In this document: positions 63,001-64,000 of the stretch, one piece after another
How the letters are laid out: each line of letters opens with the position of its first letter
Position numbering within the stretch: position 1 is the first letter of the stretch
From: Chondrilla cf. caribensis
Lineage: Eukaryota; Porifera; Demospongiae; Chondrillida; Chondrillidae
Direction of reading: 5' to 3'
DNA: 64,000 nucleotides
NCBI GenBank assembly: GCA_964020155.1
Contig: OZ026563.1
Coordinates: 4,587,940-4,651,939 of the forward strand
Made by a program: the position numbers and the translations under genes
Notes under the pieces: generated by a model
The model's database searches: none
What the model was told of the DNA's origin: nothing
Seen by the model: only the letters and a program-made list of their open reading frames with translations

Positions 63001-64000
63001 GGTGCTTAGCATTTTCTCTCCTATACTCTCCCATGCATTGAAAATATATTAAGTACCTTCCAATGTAGCTGGGGTTACAGGCCACCTATTGAGATGGGAA
63101 TTATTTTAGAATTTAGTTTACGTCTCCAACTAGGCTTGTCTGAAATATCAAGTTGACACGCCCCCTTCCCCATGAGCTATGCAAAAAGGTGCTTAGTGTT
63201 TTCTCTCCTATACTCTCCCATACATTGAAAAATTTTAAGCACCTTTGAATATAACAGGAGTTACAGGCCCCCTATTGAGATGGGAATTGTTTCAGAAGTT
63301 AGTTCACGTCCCCAGCTAGGTCTGTCTGAAATATCAAGTTGACACGCCCCCTCTCTCATGAGTTATGCAAAAAGGTGCTTAACGTTTTCTCTCCTATACT
63401 CTCCCATACATTGAAAATATATTAAGCACCTTCCAATGTAGCTGGGGTTACGGGCCACCTATTGAGATGGGAATTGTTTCAGAGGTTAGTTTATATCTCC
63501 AACTAAGCTTGTCTGAAATATCAAGTTGACACGCCCCCTCTCCCATGAGCTATGCACAAAGGTGCTTAACGTTTTCTCTCCTATACTCTCCCATACGTAC
63601 ATTGAAAATATATTAAGCACCTTCCAATGTAGCTGGGGTTACGGGCCACCTATTGAGATGGGAATTGTTTTAGTTGTTAGTTTATATCTCCAACTAGGCT
63701 TGTCTGAAATATCAAGTTGACACGCCCCCTCTCCCATGAGCTATGCAAAAAGGTGCTTAGCGTTTTCTCTCCTATACTCTCCCATACATTGAAAATATAT
63801 TAAGCACCTTCCAATGTAGCTGGGGTTACGAGCCACCTATTGAGATGGGAATTATTTTAGAAGTTAGTTTACATCTCCAACTATGTTTGTCTGAAATATC
63901 AAGTTGACACGCCCCCTCTCCCATGAGCTATGCACAAAGGTGCTTAGCATTTTCTCTCCTATACTCTCCCATACATTGAAAATATATTAAGCACCTTCCA
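57025..64000. repeat. ~187-bp satellite array, right part (continues past window)
   Basis: Same family and orientation as the left part. A distinctive variant with cacctttgaatataacagg recurs at about 59117, 60804, 61551, 62493 and 63240, spaced 1687, 747, 942 and 747 bp, i.e. 9, 4, 5 and 4 monomers, so higher-order units are amplified. Together with the left part there are about 75 monomers in the window. Confidence 0.97.

Noticed and set aside
46256..63720. Recurrent 63-64-codon frames (MTRPLSHELCKKV...) in the satellite
   Set aside because: They appear only in monomers whose length is shifted by the 4-bp TACGTA change or a 1-bp AT variant; no codon-level constraint and no gene context. The initial codon is TTG, not ATG.

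Overview
This is a nuclear genome window from an animal. Spliceosomal introns, three alpha-tubulins and the gene set (DAXX, CDCA7, MGLL, PNPLA6/7, TMEM167B) fit an early-branching metazoan. The tight packing, short introns and heavy (CA/TG)n load make a sponge my best guess, but nothing here proves it. All assignments were made by reading translated exons against remembered families; no database was searched.

Layout. 1-15545 (minus): a roughly 30-exon neuropathy-target-esterase gene (PNPLA6/7), cut at the left edge. Its introns are filled with (TG)n tracts and unrelated minisatellites, and one holds an intronless GPCR-like gene on the same strand. 16.1-24.4 kb: PTRH1 (minus) and DNTTIP2/FCF2 (plus) share a short divergent promoter, followed by intronless DAXX (minus) and RPL5 (minus). 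24.6-31.2 kb: TRAPPC1 (plus) and three intronless alpha-tubulins, one plus and two minus. 32.0-43.7 kb: C1orf52-like, SPCS2 (minus) head to head with TMEM167B (plus), SURF6, C9orf78/TLS1, then CDCA7 (minus) head to head with MGLL (plus). 44.3-64 kb: a ~187-bp satellite array with higher-order structure. It contains a triplicated ~355-bp repeat and, at 52884-57024, an intact-looking 4.1-kb DNA transposon.

The genes are mostly housekeeping: ribosome biogenesis and translation (RPL5, DNTTIP2, SURF6, PTRH1), secretory pathway (SPCS2, TMEM167B, TRAPPC1), chromatin (DAXX, CDCA7), cytoskeleton and lipid hydrolysis. Four divergent pairs have start codons 89-266 bp apart.

The most interesting region is the transposon and its host array. 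The element is Tc1-like: DD34E transposase, perfect 26-bp inverted repeats beginning CG, and a TA target duplication. It also carries a second, convergent gene for a BEN-domain protein, and its subterminal regions are crowded with GTTAAC-type motifs. Eleven satellite monomers carry the same extra four bases, turning a TA into TACGTA, at three different positions in the monomer. This is the scar expected if a CG-ended element were excised with 2-nt self-complementary overhangs, so the array may record past transposition. Second in interest is splicing architecture: (TG)n tracts start exactly at, or a few bases after, many 5' splice sites in transcript orientation. One DNTTIP2 intron runs from (GT)n at the donor to (CA)n at the acceptor and could fold into a hairpin joining the two splice sites.
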